Positions 41,896-55,612 of a stretch of DNA of 64,000 nt are shown here, in pieces (the first letter of the stretch is position 1; the number at the start of each line of letters is the position of its first letter). Origin of the DNA: Cristatella mucedo (Eukaryota; Bryozoa; Phylactolaemata; Cristatellidae); assembly GCA_009760855.2 (NCBI GenBank), contig WPIO01000008.1, forward strand, positions 10,682,501-10,746,500. The letters run 5' to 3'. The notes under the pieces are model-generated. The model was not told the origin of the DNA. It searched no databases and worked only from the letters and a program-made list of their open reading frames with translations. The position numbers were made by a program, and so were the translations under genes.

Positions 41896-42420
41896 TACGT
41901 AGCACCCTCAGAGAACTTTTTCTCTTTTTAGGCACTTTCCATATTCTTTAAAGGAAGCATGACCGTACCCTATGATCAGTGTTGACGTGCACAGTGTCAG
42001 CGTGCATATATTGTGGTTACTGGTGGCGTGCACAGTGTCAGCATGCACAAGCGCGCTAAGAACAAATCACGAAGACCCAGCAAATGCTGCGCCGTGCGGG
42101 TGCGCTTTGAGCCTCTTTTTAAATGTCGTCAAATCAGGCGATGTCGTGACGTCGGTGGAAAGTGTGCTCCAGGTTTTAGGAGCATACGAACTGAAGGCAC
42201 GGTCTCCAGAGGATTTGAGGTTGGTTCGAGCGAGGCGCAGCTAAGCGATTTGAGGGAGAAGAACTTGTGTGCCAATACTTGTTTCTGTGCTTTCGTTGAT
42301 GAACCGCAGTAGAGAGACTGAGGGGGGGTGATTAAGTTTTTCCGGTCTGGAGTCGACTTCTTAATACGTGGCCTTACAGCAGCCCCTTCGAAAGATGCAG
42401 TAGTAAAATCTGAGGCCATG
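41896..42420 (-). mobile_element. LINE-A 3' fragment
   Basis: gtagcaccctcagagaactt, then the 3' UTR in reverse and the region for the last coding block (LETVPSVRMLLKPG-type frame) to about 42240. Diverged. Confidence 0.75.
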
Positions 42421-42512
42421 GATATATTAACTACGTTAGTTAGATCAGATTAACTATGAGATGTTATGCAGGGCAGTGGTAAATCTAAGCACATCGGTAG
42501 ACGACTAGTTAG

Positions 42513-42575
42513 CGGTGGTGATAGCCATTAAAGCTTTTCTGCCGCCGTATAAATGAGGCTGTTAAGTTAGCTAAT
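42513..42575 (+). mobile_element. SINE 3' fragment
   Basis: tataaatgaggctgttaagt followed by tagctaat is the SINE family 3' end in plus orientation. Confidence 0.65.
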
Positions 42576-44100
42576 ATTTATTTATTTATTTATTTTTTAT
42601 GCATTGATTCATGAGAGCCGATAGTCTTCTTAGACTCGGAAATTAATTCCAAAATTAGGACACTAGGAGTAAGCCTGAAGGTGAAAATTGTGGTAGAGCA
42701 AGGAACACCAGATGAAGACTGCTGCCAGTATTGTTACTTAAGGATGGACTCTCTGATTTTGTCCCATCTTGCTGGCAAGCAAATGCTGTCAGCGAGCACG
42801 CTCGCTGTTACGGCTTCTATATCCTGCGTTTCCCTATAGTGTGTTGTTCATAGCCTGGAGCCCTCAGCGAGCTGAGATGCGCCGCGATTTGAGTCCCCGT
42901 TAGGCAGCCAATGTCGTATCGCTGTCGTCGTGGTTGGCATTTTGTGCGTTTTGCTGCCGCGCCTTTAAGATCGCGCCGGTCCGAGAGTTGTTCCTCCTGC
43001 GCTGGGAAGGCTGGCTTCTTTGTTTCCACGTCCGCTGCAGCCTAGCGTACCCGCGGAGCCCAGTCATTCGGTTTAGTTCGTGATTTGTTGCTGGCGCATA
43101 CGCCATTGTTTCAAAGAAGTTTAATCGAGCTCCCGCTCGTCACGCCCATCGCCCCGCGACAGCGACGCGACAGCGGACGGAGTAACTAAGAGCAGGGTGG
43201 TGGCGCTCGGAGGCGGGATGGCGGCCTACCGTCCCTCGCTCCGCCCACCCCAGCTGGCATCCGTTACTGGGCGACCGAAACGTGACGGACGGAGCTGGCT
43301 GGCGCTGTTGTGTCGCGGCGTTTCCAGCGGCGGCTGTTCTAGTGGGAGTCTTGCGGGGAAACAGCGGGCGCACGTGCGCTGTAAACGAGACACTACTCTG
43401 TTACTCTCAACGGGCAAATACACGAGAGCTCGATCAATCGCAACACGAAATATAACATGCATTAGAGGACTGACGCTGCGCTGGTTGCGTCAATGGCTTA
43501 ACTATTGGCCACAGTTGAGGCATGCACCTTAGTGTCAAGGCGCTTCGCTAATTACAACAGCAGCTGGCTGTACTCAAGTGTACACGTGGCAAAAAAGTCC
43601 ATATGCTTATGCATCATGAAGTCCAATCTATTCAATGGTCGCAGAGAAGCAGTTTCTGGCTAAAAACCCGTATTTCATCAGAATAAACCATTTCATGTAG
43701 GCTATATTAATCTCGGGAGCCGGTATTAATATTTAGGGCAATCATATAATCATAATAATCATTTATCGATAATCAATAATCATAATCATATAATCGTATA
43801 ATGGCTGCTGTAGTTTTCCAAAGTTTCGCTATCCTTTTCTACGGGCGTTGCGTACGCAATTCATACGGCGGGGAATGCGTCCTGTTAGCTCAGCACCTCG
43901 GCAACCTTGTAATTGGTCGGATTTTTTAGGACGTTTTTGCGGCAGAACGGTCAGGAATGTAGAATTGGGCTGGGGGACAATTGCCATTTAAGCGATGACT
44001 TTTGGTTTCCCAGACTTTTGCCTCTGCAGACGATCGCCACACATCCGGAAGTAAGCGTGTCTCCTGTTTCGATAAGCTTTCGCTTGGGCAGTGAAGTTAT
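42576..44100. other. no gene recognised; CpG-rich stretch 43120-43430
   Basis: The CpG-rich part contains an ATG in good context (ggcgggATGg at about 43218) opening a frame of roughly 105 codons. It has no family resemblance and no clear splice partner, so I do not call a gene. Confidence 0.35.
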
Positions 44101-44101
44101 G

Positions 44102-45230
<1,129 letters not shown>

Positions 45231-45356
45231 GGGCCCCGAGCGCTGGCCGGTCGCCATGGCATGTAAAACATGGTGATTGTACTCAGAAAGGTGTGGATAG
45301 AGTAATTAATAGTATTAATCATAATGTGCTATATGAATTCAAATTTGAGTCACAAT

Positions 45357-45540
45357 TTAAGACGTGCTAATTTTTGTGAACCGAAACTGTGTGCAAGCTC
45401 TTCTGTCCGACCTTCGCCTTGCTTGGACTCTTGACTTCCGGGCTGGCCGGTAGTGATCGGAATGAGCTTGCGAGCCGTAGCGTGGCTTTCTTATTCTCGT
45501 CAGCGGGCTCTGAGAGGATTTGTTAGCTTGGTTTGCGTAT
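45357..45540. repeat. repeat C, distal module
   Basis: ttctgtccgaccttcgcctt and the neighbouring ccgggctggccg align with 52050-52240 (cttccgtccgaccttagccg). With the 45070 block it reproduces the order seen at 51757-52240. Confidence 0.5.
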
Positions 45541-45685
45541 GCATTATACAAACTTTAGGTTTAGCTGTCTCTGAGCTCAAGAGACGTTTTCAGTGTGCTT
45601 ACTTTGCGCGATTACATGCATATTTACTAAGTAAGCACAGTGGGGTGCTAAACCTGCAACGCTCGAGTTCTTCTTGTGCGCTTTC

Positions 45686-45722
45686 GCATTCTTGTATAAG
45701 CACGATGCTTATACAAGAATGC
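45686..45722. other. perfect palindrome, 17-bp arms, 3-nt loop
   Basis: The arm gcattcttgtataagca (45686-45702), loop cga and the exact reverse complement (45706-45722) form a perfect hairpin. Outer bases TTCGC/GGCGAA extend it imperfectly. No repeat explains it. Confidence 0.9.
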
Positions 45723-46260
45723 AAAGGCGAATTGGTTGTTCCTTGTCGTGCGGCCAGTTGTGAAACGTCTGGAGATATTTGGTTCTCTTCGGACGCTATA
45801 GAAAACTTGTCCTCTCACGTTTCGAAGTTTGTGGTTTTTCAGCCTTTATCTTTTTTTATCTGCCTCATCTCTCTATCGCTTCTTACAGGTTTAGGGAGGT
45901 TGCACTAGTTGGCCTGGCTGTTGGCCGACTGAGAGTATACTCGTACGCTGTCAAATCAGTGTATGGAGGACGAATGCAGTCTGTCCACGAGACATCAGAG
46001 CACTAACTACCGTTACCTTTATCGCCTTCGGGCATGAGTTATTTATTTGTATCAGTTTTTATTTGGATTTATGTCATTTAAGCATTCTGGTGTTGTATTT
46101 TGCAAATTTAGCATCGATGACAACAGTGTGCTGTGAACACAGGTCAATGGATAATTTTTACACATATTAGCAACAGCTTTCTTTTGTTATTTCAAGCATC
46201 TTGATCGTTACTTCCAGTGGCTAGCAGCTCCCCTGGTCTGTAAGGCGCCACCTCGGACCT
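45723..46260. other. no gene recognised
   Basis: Short ORFs only, between the palindrome and the LINE-A copy. Nothing recognised. Confidence 0.4.
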
Positions 46261-46279
46261 ACTTTTTGTGTCTGTATTT

Positions 46280-47708
46280 GTCTGACCCTGTCACTTGTGA
46301 CTTACTACCTACTTAGGAATGCAGACATGGGTAAAGTATCTCTACTTGTTTTGCTCGATCTTTCGGCAGCTTTTGATATTATCGATCACCGAGTTCTTCT
46401 AGAGCGCCTCTCATCTCGCCTGGGCATCCCTGGCACTGCTCTGCAATGGTCCAGGACCTATCGCAGTGGGAGACTACAGAGTATTGACTTAAATGGACAA
46501 AGATCATCCGAGGTATCTCTGAAATATCGGGTACCTCAGGGCTCCGTGCTAGGTTCGGTCATTTTCACGGTTTATACTCTCCCTCTTGCTGATGTGATTG
46601 TCAAGCACAGTCTAGGCTTTCACTTCTATGCAGATGACACTCAGTTGTACCTTTGCTTTGACCCCTCCTAACCCTCGAGCACCTCGAATTCTCTCAACTC
46701 ACTTGCTGCATGTATTGACATCCGCACATGGATGGCAGCAAATTTTCTCAAACTTAACGATGCTAAAACTAACTTACTAGTTATGGGCAAACCCAGTGTG
46801 ATTCAGAAATTGGAAAGGCTGACTTTCAAAATTGGCTCTGCCAGCATATCTTCAGTTGAATCAGCTCGAAATCTAGGTGTCATATTCCAAAGCGACCTCT
46901 CGTTAGACGACCACATCAGCTCCACAGTCAAATCTGCCTATTTTCAGCTACATAACATTGCTAAAATTCTGGCTTGCTTAGATAAGGATGCCACGTGTAA
47001 GTTGGTCCATGCATTTGTGACATCCCGTCTTGACTTCTGTAACTCGCTGCTTGCTGGCCTACCGGCATGTGCAATCAGGCGATTACAGCTGGTGCAAAAC
47101 TCCGCAGCTAGGCTTGTCTGTCGTAAGCGTTGCAGTTGCCACATCACCCCACTTCTCGCCGACCTGCACTGGCTACCAGTCAAGCATTGGATTGACTTCA
47201 AGGTTTTGTCGCTCACTTTTAGGTCCCTTCATTCTATGGCTCCAGCCTATCTCTCAGATATACTACCCCATCAGGCCAAGCATCGTACCACCCGCTTTTC
47301 GGAATCCAACAGTATACCAATACCTCATACAAACCTCAAATCCTTTGGAGACCGTGCATCTAGTTCGTATGCTCCCAAAGCCTGGAACTCTCTCCCGACT
47401 CGCGTCAGAACATCCCCTGACCTGACCACATTTAAAAAGAACTTAAAAACACACCTATTTAGGACAGCATTTAGTGGGTTCCCGTGATTCGTCCTTCATG
47501 TGCTTATGCGTGCTGACACTGTGCATGCTGCCACTAGCCACACTTGCACGCTGACCCTGTGCATGTCACCCCTATGTTATTCATGTTGTCTATCAAGCAT
47601 GATATTACTCACCATTCAATCACGTTCCCTTTGCAGCAAATGTAAAACTTCTAGAAAGAGATTGAGTTCTCCGAGGGCGCTTTATCAAGTGCATTATTAA
47701 TATTATTA
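46280..47708 (+). mobile_element. LINE-A copy, best preserved 3' half with reverse transcriptase
   Basis: One frame runs from 46297 to 47487 with a single in-frame TAA (46669-46671). It holds LLVLLDLSAAFDIIDHRVLL (RT motif A region), YRVPQGSVLGSVIFTVYTLP, FHFYADDTQLYLCF (catalytic YADD), LLVMGKPSVIQKLE, SRLDFCNSLLAGLPACAIRR and the KKNLKTHLFRTAFSG terminus. The 3' UTR ends gcgctttatcaagtgcatt and (ATT)n at 47690-47708. YADDTQLY plus a short tandem-repeat tail points to the CR1/L2 group. The endonuclease half is missing. Confidence 0.93.
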
Positions 47709-47709
47709 A

Positions 47710-48200
47710 AACGAATTTTTCTCATTCAGCAAACCATGGGCATATTAATGTGTGTTTGTGTGTGAGCATGTGTGACCGCGAGCATGTGCAGGTTTGTTCG
47801 AGTTTGTATGCTCGGGTGTGCTTTGGCGTTTATATGTCTAGGCAGTATGTGACAAATGGGGCCCACCAATTAGGTCTCGGACAAATAGGCACTCCAATTA
47901 GGTCCCGGACAAATAGGTCCGCCATGTAGGCCATTGTAACAGCGCTATGCTCAGATGGAGAAGGGAATTGTATCTGTACAGTTTCGACAAGAGCATCTTC
48001 GGACATCAGGTCATTGTTGAAATCAGAATACATTTCTTGGTAGACATTATCAACAACCCAGAATCGGAAGTGTCAGCCAGGTTATTGCACATATTCATTC
48101 ACTTCCTGCAATCAAGACAGGAGAGATAGGCTTTGATGAACTCAAATAACTATGTTGAATATAAGAAGGCTATTTTGTGAAGGACCTGTGGTTGAATTAT
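47710..48200. other. no gene recognised; two-copy short tandem repeat
   Basis: At about 47868-47925 a 26-bp unit (ccaattaggtctcggacaaa-type) occurs twice. Nothing else recognised. Confidence 0.5.
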
Positions 48201-48204
48201 TGGC

Positions 48205-48480
48205 TCAAACTATCCAAAACAACCCCCTAGTCAGGCTAGGCATCAGACCACCCTAGCACACATATCCTATCATATCACATAACCATAGTCACTCATGTGA
48301 CTCGATTCGTTTAGCTATGACTGAACCGATCTCAAATTCTGCATTGGCCGCGCCTTTTGTTAAAGTACTGCAGCTACTTTCCGACTGACATACCCTGACT
48401 TGACATTTAAAAGAAAATTAAACTTTTTTTTCAAAAGAAAAGCTAAAAATGCGCTTTTTCCTCACAGCATTTGTTGGGTA
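48205..48480 (+). mobile_element. LINE-A relic, diverged
   Basis: Order and words such as tagtcaggctaggcatcaga, gaaccgatctcaaattctgc and ccctgacttgacatttaaaa match the LINE-A region between LLPHQAKHRTT and the C-terminus. Heavily mutated. Confidence 0.55.
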
Positions 48481-48615
48481 CCCATGCGCTGTCCATAGCA
48501 TGTGTTGCCGCATGCTGACAGGCAAGTCTCAGTTCTGAAAACGGCCGGTCCAAGGAGACAGGCAGCACAGAGCGTTCCTGCTGCTGGGGAGGAGGGAGGG
48601 TGTCTAGACGCTCCC

Positions 48616-48821
<206 letters not shown>

Positions 48822-48829
48822 CCCTATGC

Positions 48830-49255
48830 AGCTTGCCTCAAAATAAAAGAGTTGAGAGCTCAACGTGTCTGCCTGCCTGTGTGCATACCTGTGTGTACAT
48901 GTGCTCGTGCACTTGCGTAAATGTGGGTTTGCACTATTGTGCATATGTGAGTGTATGTGCACGTGTGTTTACATGTTTTCTTGCTCAGTTGTGGTTCCAA
49001 CATATATGCTTGTGTTCAGTGCGTGGCATGTGTCCGTGTAGAAACGTGTATTTGTCTTTTTTTTACGTTTTAGTGCTAGCATCTGTAGCAGAACGTGTTT
49101 GTAGTCCTGAAAAGTTCTTTGAACATGTATGAAAGTTGTTCTGTTGAGAAGGGTTTCCCTTTGGCTACTGCCTAGGTTCAACAGAAGATCAATTGCCCCA
49201 ATTCCACATCAACATGACGTGTTTTTTGAGGCTACGATCCAGATTGCTGTGGTTT
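48830..49255. other. no gene recognised; TG-rich sequence
   Basis: Follows the CAG tract. Loosely GT-rich (tgtgtgcatacctgtgtgta-like). Nothing recognised. Confidence 0.45.
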
Positions 49256-49259
49256 TGGC

Positions 49260-49560
49260 ACATGCACGATATTAAAACTTATCTGATACACTCAACAATC
49301 TGCCTTGTTATACTACTTCTCAAAGACCACCATTAGCTCCACACCAAGCAGGGTGTCGACTTCAAAATTTCGTCGCTCACTTTTGTCTCCACCCATTCTT
49401 TAGCTCCGGCCTACGCATCAGAACAACTTCCTAATCAAGCTGGCATAATACAACTACTCTTCTGACTCATGTTTTTTAACTGTACCTCTAATCAACCTCG
49501 AATCCTTTGGAGACCCTTAATCTCTTTCTAGGCACTTGACATCTGCTGCAAAGGAAGCAC
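49260..49560 (+). mobile_element. LINE-A relic, 3' end
   Basis: gtgtcgacttcaaaatttcg and tcgctcacttttgtctccac, then tctctttctaggcacttgac: diverged LINE-A 3' coding and UTR sequence. Confidence 0.6.
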
Positions 49561-49564
49561 GGTC

Positions 49565-49930
49565 GAAATTAATAGTCTGGCCGATAGGATTTCAGCTTTC
49601 TTTGCTGAAAAACTTGCACGCACATATTCATACCTCCATAAAGCCCCCTACGAATTATTGAGTCGAAACCTATAATCCACCTGGAGTACTTTTCGGAGGT
49701 TTCTGCACACGAAGTGGCTACTTTAATCAAGTCTAGTATACAGAGCCCCACTCCTGAAGACCATATACCCACTCTTCTGTGGTCTACACTGGCAGATGAA
49801 CTTAGTCCAGCTATAACTCAAGATTTGTATTGCTTTTTCGGATTGAGGTTGTTCTAAAGCTGTGTTCGACCCCATTGATCACGATGTCTTACTTAAACGA
49901 TCGAGAATTTGAATCGGTTTGGCAGACGAG
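49565..49930 (+). mobile_element. LINE reverse transcriptase relic, upstream part
   Basis: A plus-strand frame holds LADRISAFFAEKLARTYSYL. Near 49865 comes FDPIDHDVLLKR, equivalent to the AFD-(I/V)DH--LL--L motif of LINE RT. Broken frames. Confidence 0.55.
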
Positions 49931-50030
49931 GCACTGACATGGTTCAAATCATAATCGATCGTGTTCAATCTCCATCGTATGGTAGTAAAGTCTCAATCAC
50001 TAGACCAGTCTCCTCCTGTGCAGGTGTGTG

Positions 50031-50031
<1 letters not shown>

Positions 50032-50127
<96 letters not shown>
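50032..50127 (+). repeat. (CA)n microsatellite
   Basis: About 94 bp of pure CA dinucleotides. Confidence 0.98.
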
Positions 50128-50128
<1 letters not shown>

Positions 50129-50129
50129 T

Positions 50130-51750
50130 TTGGAGAAAAATGAGCCTAATCTAGCTAGTTCGTTCGCATACAGGCACCAACTTTTAGGGGATCTTGTAGC
50201 TGAGGTTGGTACAAGTGTTATAACCGAATCGAGCAAGACCATTGCATGGTTTATACTCGACTAATTATGCACCTTCTTACACAATAACGTGCACAGACAC
50301 TGACGAACGGTTTCTGACGGCACATCATTCTATTACAAGCATAAGTATACATACTGCAAGCATATGCTCAGCATCTGTACGATGGTGTGCCACATGTCAA
50401 TATGCAACGCCTGAAGCACTTTAAAATACTTTTCTGGGTCACAGCCTGTTTGCTTATTATTGGCATTAAAGGTCAATGAAGACAGTGTGCTAAAACGGAC
50501 AAGGTTTCAGTGCTGAATAACGCCAGACACAGACAATGAGTTGAATCTCGGCTTGTGGAGTGAGGCACATACTAGGATCACATACTAGGATCACTTACTG
50601 GGCTATTCTTCTGGCAAACTTATAGCACACACTGGCTGTAGTCAACGTCAAGTGCTAGAAGGCACAATCGAGTTGCCAGTGCCAAGTTCATCTACTAAGA
50701 ACTGATGCAGAGCTGCACAGTCATTACTATAATAACTATCTTGCCAAACTAGATATGCTTAGTATATTTATGGCAAAAACGATCCCTACCGGTCATCAGT
50801 CAACTGTGCACAATAGCTTGCAGAAGCAGTCATGTACGAACGACGGTGGTCACACTGATGAGTGTGCTGGTACCTGCATACACGCAGGCTGATAAAACAA
50901 GCCTATATTTACACAGCCATACACTGTCGCTATAAAAAAGAGGCTGTAAAATCAGCTAGTATTTTTTACCGCAGGAAACACAAAAATACACCGAAACAAT
51001 AATACACATACACAAGCGTACATGCAAACGACATCACTAGCAGGTATATGATATGTAGCCTATATCCGGTTGGCGACTTGCTATCCTCGAAGCCAATTAC
51101 AAATCTCGAATCATAGAAGTGATTCACACGTGTAGAATGGCGAAGGCTCGCTATGCTAGCTATGTGATATGCGTCCATAGCTAATCTTAGGCAATCCCAA
51201 CGATCGCAGATTTTCTACATTATATAAAAATGAAATTGAACACTTCTGCCACATCGTTCCTTATTTTGTGTACCTAACGCTCGCCTAACTATAGCAGCTG
51301 GTAAAACTCAGCGGTCACACATGAATGGGCGGCGAATCGCTAGAAAACCCTGGCTGCTCTACAGCGTGTGTTTTCGGACAGTGGGACGTACAACATGATC
51401 TACTGCTGCCACTTAGTCGAGTGTGCAGGCCAAAACCGAGGGATAAAGAATGGAAATACGTACAGAATTGGGTTAACGTAGCCACACCGACCTCGCAATC
51501 GTTCTGAGAAACACAATGCAGTCAAACTCACATATCTTTGAAGGCATTGCAATGCACCTTTAGTATTAGTTAACGAAGTGACATGCAAGACTTTAGTAGT
51601 ATATCTCCGTAATAGTATATCTCCGTTTCCAAAAAGCTTCCGTCTGCGCAACTAATACAAATGATTTCGGAGTGAATACAAATGAATTTACCACGAGCAC
51701 GATGTCGTTCGAATTTATTTGTCGTAACTGCGAGCAGAAACACGGTTGGC
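50130..51750. other. no gene recognised; SINE 3' scrap at 50938-50962
   Basis: aagaggctgtaaaatcagct (about 50938) is the SINE 3' end in plus orientation. Two small direct duplications occur (cacatactaggat at about 50570; agtatatctccgt at about 51600). The rest is unassigned. Confidence 0.45.
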
Positions 51751-51756
51751 CAGCGG

Positions 51757-52240
51757 TGGCCCGGCAACAATTTCTAACATCTTAATAAACGCATTGCACC
51801 TCTTTATCGTAATCAGATTAAATCTTAAGACCGTTGTTTCCACTACAGTCACATGCGCTAACCTTCCAAGTGCAAGATGAACTGTCGAAATGGCGCCGTG
51901 TAGCCGACGGCAGCAGCGTGCGCGGGCCCATAACAATGCCGACCAAATTTGTTGACTTAATTAAGAACTGACCAAATAATGCTCAAAGAAGATAAAAATT
52001 ACCTATGATAGTATGTTATGGCATCCTCAAGTTCAAATAATAAGTTAAGATACGCTCTTTTCGTGAACTGAAACCGCTAGTACAGACAAAGACTTCCGTC
52101 CGACCTTAGCCGTGTTCCTGGCTCCGACATCCGGGCTTGCCGACAGCGCCTGTAGCTCGAATTGAGCGCACGGACGGTCTTAAAAGCCTTGTATTTCTCG
52201 TCAATAGCTAAACTAATACGGTGCGAGCGGAGATGTGCTT
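51757..52240. repeat. unnamed dispersed repeat C, third copy
   Basis: aatttctaacatcttaataa, then gatgaactgtcgaaatggcg and ccgtgtagccgacggcagca (near 51880-51910), then cttccgtccgaccttagccg (52095). Same order as 44190-44360 and 45070-45540. Confidence 0.55.
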
Positions 52241-52309
52241 TGAAATATACGTGAGTTCTTCTGCTTTGTAGTTGCAGAACGATGTTTGTATAGTCGGTGC
52301 CTCGCAACT

Positions 52310-53280
52310 CGCCGCTCCTTCATGTGACCGCTGGGGTACGCAGGCATTCGCTAAAAAATAAAGCTTCTAGTTGTGGTTGCATATTATTTCGGTGCTTTAT
52401 TAATGCAGAAAACCAACCGTCTTAGATTTTAGGGGTCAAGCTGGTATACAAGGTTGCCACTGAGTGCTGTGCAACTTGTGTTCAGCTGGCACCTGGGTGG
52501 CTAAGGATTAAAGTCCTGTGCAATCGTTAATAAAACAATATAACGTTTCTTTAAATAGCATATTGGTTAACAAACACGAGGCGATTGAATATTTTTTATT
52601 TTGAATTAGCCTTTAATTTTCATTGACGATTTAAAAAATTTCATCGTGTTGTACGCGACACGTTGGAGTTCATTCATTCTAACATGCATGCTTGTGCGTA
52701 TGTGGTTGCTCGTATGTGTTTGTTGACGAACTTTCCGGTAAAAGTATGATTTATGTGCAAATTTGTGGCTGTAAATCCCAACGTGCGAACCATTTGAATA
52801 GGGTTATGCCTTGCTGGCAAACGTTTTTGTAATCGGCAAGAATTTGACTGCAAGTGCACTCGGAATTTAGTGTCTCGACCTAAGCTCGACGACCGCTGGA
52901 ATGCGGCACACGTGTCCCACTAAGGCTGGACTATGTTTGAAGTTATCCTCAGGCTCAATTCGATGTTTTATTTGTGGATGTTCTTGTTATTTTGTATCGT
53001 CATGCACACGTGGATCTGTGCCTGTTTGTGTGTAGATGTGTGTGGGTGTGTGATTACGTACATGTTTGTGGGTGTGGGGTTGTGTATATGTGGCTATGTA
53101 CATGCATGTGGGTGTGTTTTTGTTTTTGCGTAGACATGTACACTCAAGCTCAAAAGTATTTATGAGGGCGAAAAGGTACCACCACCAACCGCTGACCTGT
53201 CAGTTGATTGACTCGCTTTTCGTCTAACAGCACTGAAAACATGCATGCGAGGTGCTTTAATATTTTCTATTATCAGAACT
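52310..53280. other. no gene recognised; TG-rich patch 52975-53130
   Basis: AT-rich sequence with a GT-rich imperfect patch. Short frames only. Confidence 0.4.
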
Positions 53281-53284
53281 AAAG

Positions 53285-53650
53285 TTATGCATGCACTAAT
53301 GGGTACTTGCATCAATAAGAGATCGGACCGCCCCTGTTATTTATGACTTCCGGTGTTCGCCAGTGCATGGACTCAGTGAGCTTTCGGCAAACATCTAGAG
53401 TAATTCAGTCCCACAGCTGCTTACGCCAACCAAAATGCTGCTGGGGGGAAATGTCCTTAGCTCTAAGTGAGTACTCCAACCTGTTTCACAGATGCTCGAT
53501 AGGTTTCAGATCAGAGATTGGCTTGGCCAACTAAGTACTCTCACTCCTGAATCTTCGAAGAATTGCTTCATTAGCCCTGCGGTATTCTTGGGATCATTAT
53601 CCATTTGCCAGACTGTCTCAGGGCATGCCATCATTTTGGACGATGTCCGC
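53285..53650 (-). pseudogene. Tc1/mariner transposase remnant, C-terminal half
   Basis: Minus-strand frames hold DNDPKNTAGLMKQFFEDSGV and VLSWPSQS, then SDLKPIEHL (DDE region) and CRKLTESMHWRTPEVI near the end, a classic Tc1 order. Stops and a frameshift are present. LINE-B copy 2 begins about 50 bp to the right. Confidence 0.85.
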
Positions 53651-53704
53651 GAACACGTTTCGGTACATAATCCCTTGATTTGTTGTGGAGTTCTTACACG
53701 GGAA

Positions 53705-54535
53705 TGTAATGTATCTCCGACTGTAACCCCACAAAGTCATAAAGACCATGTGGGTGTTACGAAGGAGAGTTTTGTATAGGGCACTCACAGCCTAAGCGGC
53801 TTTCGGTATGCATTCGGTAGCCAACAGACCATCTCAAGCAACAAAGAGAAAGTGGGAAGCATAGCAGAGTCAGGAGAGCAGTTGAGGTAGTGAGTAGCAT
53901 AGAAGTAGCAGCTCAGGACCGCTGAAAAGGATGTGCCATAGTCGGCAGTAGGAGAGTAGTTGTCGTTGCGTAAGAATTGTGGAAGCGAGTTCCACAGTCT
54001 AGGACCTGCAGAGCTAAAGCTTCTGTCGCTAACGGTCTTTAAGCGGAGGAATGGAACAGCTAATTTATCGTTTATACAGGACCTGAGGACGAGAAGAGGC
54101 TGAAACTGGTGCAGCAATTCAGCTAGGTGTGAAGGAGCCAAGCCGTGGCGGGCCTTGTGGGTCAGCGTAAGAACTTTGCTCTGTATCTGTTGATCAACCG
54201 GCATCCATCATAACTCTTTTAGAAAAGGAGATGTGTGGTCAAACCTCCGGGACTTGAAGACTAGCCTTGCAACCATATTCATTGTCCGCTGTAGTGGTAT
54301 AATAGCTTTATTTGGCAGCCCAGCCAAAAGGGAATTACAATAATCAAGCCGCGACAGAACTATAGAGCTAGTTAAATTTTTTACAAGCCACTGTGGGAGA
54401 CAGCTCCTAATCTTGGATAGGGATCGGATGTGATGGCTAGCTGTAGAGGCAGTCTTCTGAATGAAGCTTTTGAAATTGAGACAGCTGTCGAACACGACAC
54501 CTAAATTTCGAGCACGTGGTAATGGTCGTACAGAC
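53705..54535 (-). mobile_element. LINE-B copy 2 (young, 5'-truncated)
   Basis: Minus strand, nearly identical to 1322-2150. Frames at 53785-54204 and 54208-54495 carry HLAELLHQFQPLLVLRSCIN, RLWNSLPQFLRNDNYSP and LDYCNSLLAGLPNKAIIPLQ. The 5' truncation is exactly where the AT-rich Polinton sequence starts. Confidence 0.92.
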
Positions 54536-54544
54536 GAATATTCT

Positions 54545-55612
54545 ATTTATCAGAAACCTTTTAATACTGGAGCGCCACCAACACAAAACTTATATGTGAT
54601 TTCTTACCAAAAATATAAATATCTAGCAAACTATAGATACCTTCAGTTTATATCAAAGAAAGGGCTCCGTATTACTAACTTACACAGATAATTCACATTT
54701 GATAAGAAATCACGGGCAAAACATTTTATAGACGTTTGTGCAGAGGAAAACAAGAGTATGAAAGAAAAAAGATAACTTTTCTAGAAATCTTTGCAAAGGT
54801 TTTATGTGCCAGATTTTTGGAAAGGCTTGTGAAGATGTTGAACGAAGAGTGAATGTTAAAATTGTAAACTCAGCGTCTGAATCAGGCCTAAAAATGGATA
54901 CAGAATTAATGAGAGATCCTTGTATGAAATCTTTCAGGTGTTTCGATCAGTTTCTAATTGCTTTTGAGCATGGTAAAAAAATAACAAAGTTAAACAAGCC
55001 ATTATTTATAGGAAGCACAGTTTTAGATTTATCTAAATTACACATACAAATATTTTATTATGATGTTTCAGTACCAAAGTTTGGAAATAATATTCATTTG
55101 ATTTTCACAGATACAGACTCATTAGTTATGGAGATTGAATGCGAGACATTTGAAAAAGTTTTTGGTAACATAACAGATTGGTTTTATACAGACAAATTTA
55201 GAAAGTTTAATGACATGGTAAAATGCTAACCCATAAAAGAAATATGTGCACAAAGACCAAAACTGTATTCTGTTAAATTTGTTAAAGAGCCATTCCTAAT
55301 TAGGTAACAGGTGTGCCAAAATCAGTTATTGAAAATGAACAATTAACACATAATTCATACGTAGATTGTCTCGACAGAGCAAATAAAATATTTACTAATA
55401 AGATTCAAAATAGAAGCATCATGGAAGATTATGAAAAGTCACTTGTAAAAAGTTTTCATACAATTCGACAAAAAGGGCATAACGTTAGTACCAAGGGGCA
55501 GGAAAAAAGAACACTATTCGCTTTTGACTCAAAACGATACTGGTTAGACTTCAGCCTTTACAGTTATGATTATGGCCACTATAGAATAAAAGAGTGGTTG
55601 AAAATGTTTTGA
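54545..55612 (+). pseudogene. family B DNA polymerase, C-terminal part (Polinton type), broken
   Basis: Replicative polymerase of the element. Reading frames shift from 54545-54691 (KGLRITNLHR) through 54804-55229 to 55313-55612. The middle part has LNKPLFIGSTVLDLSKLHI and the palm motif C FTDTDSLVMEIE (catalytic Asp in TDTD, codons near 55107-55121). The last part ends with YSYDYGHYRIKEW, the usual C-terminus of Polinton polymerases. In-frame stops and shifts between the parts make it a pseudogene. The exonuclease and N-terminal palm are missing, cut off by LINE-B copy 2. Confidence 0.88.

Noticed and set aside
43218-43532. CpG-rich frame with an ATG in good context, as a possible first exon
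   Set aside because: No homology, no matching downstream exon and no convincing donor were found.
50032-50127. Regular spacing of repeats considered as a CRISPR-like array, here and at 11857-12612
   Set aside because: Simple tandem repeats without unique spacers, in a eukaryotic genome.
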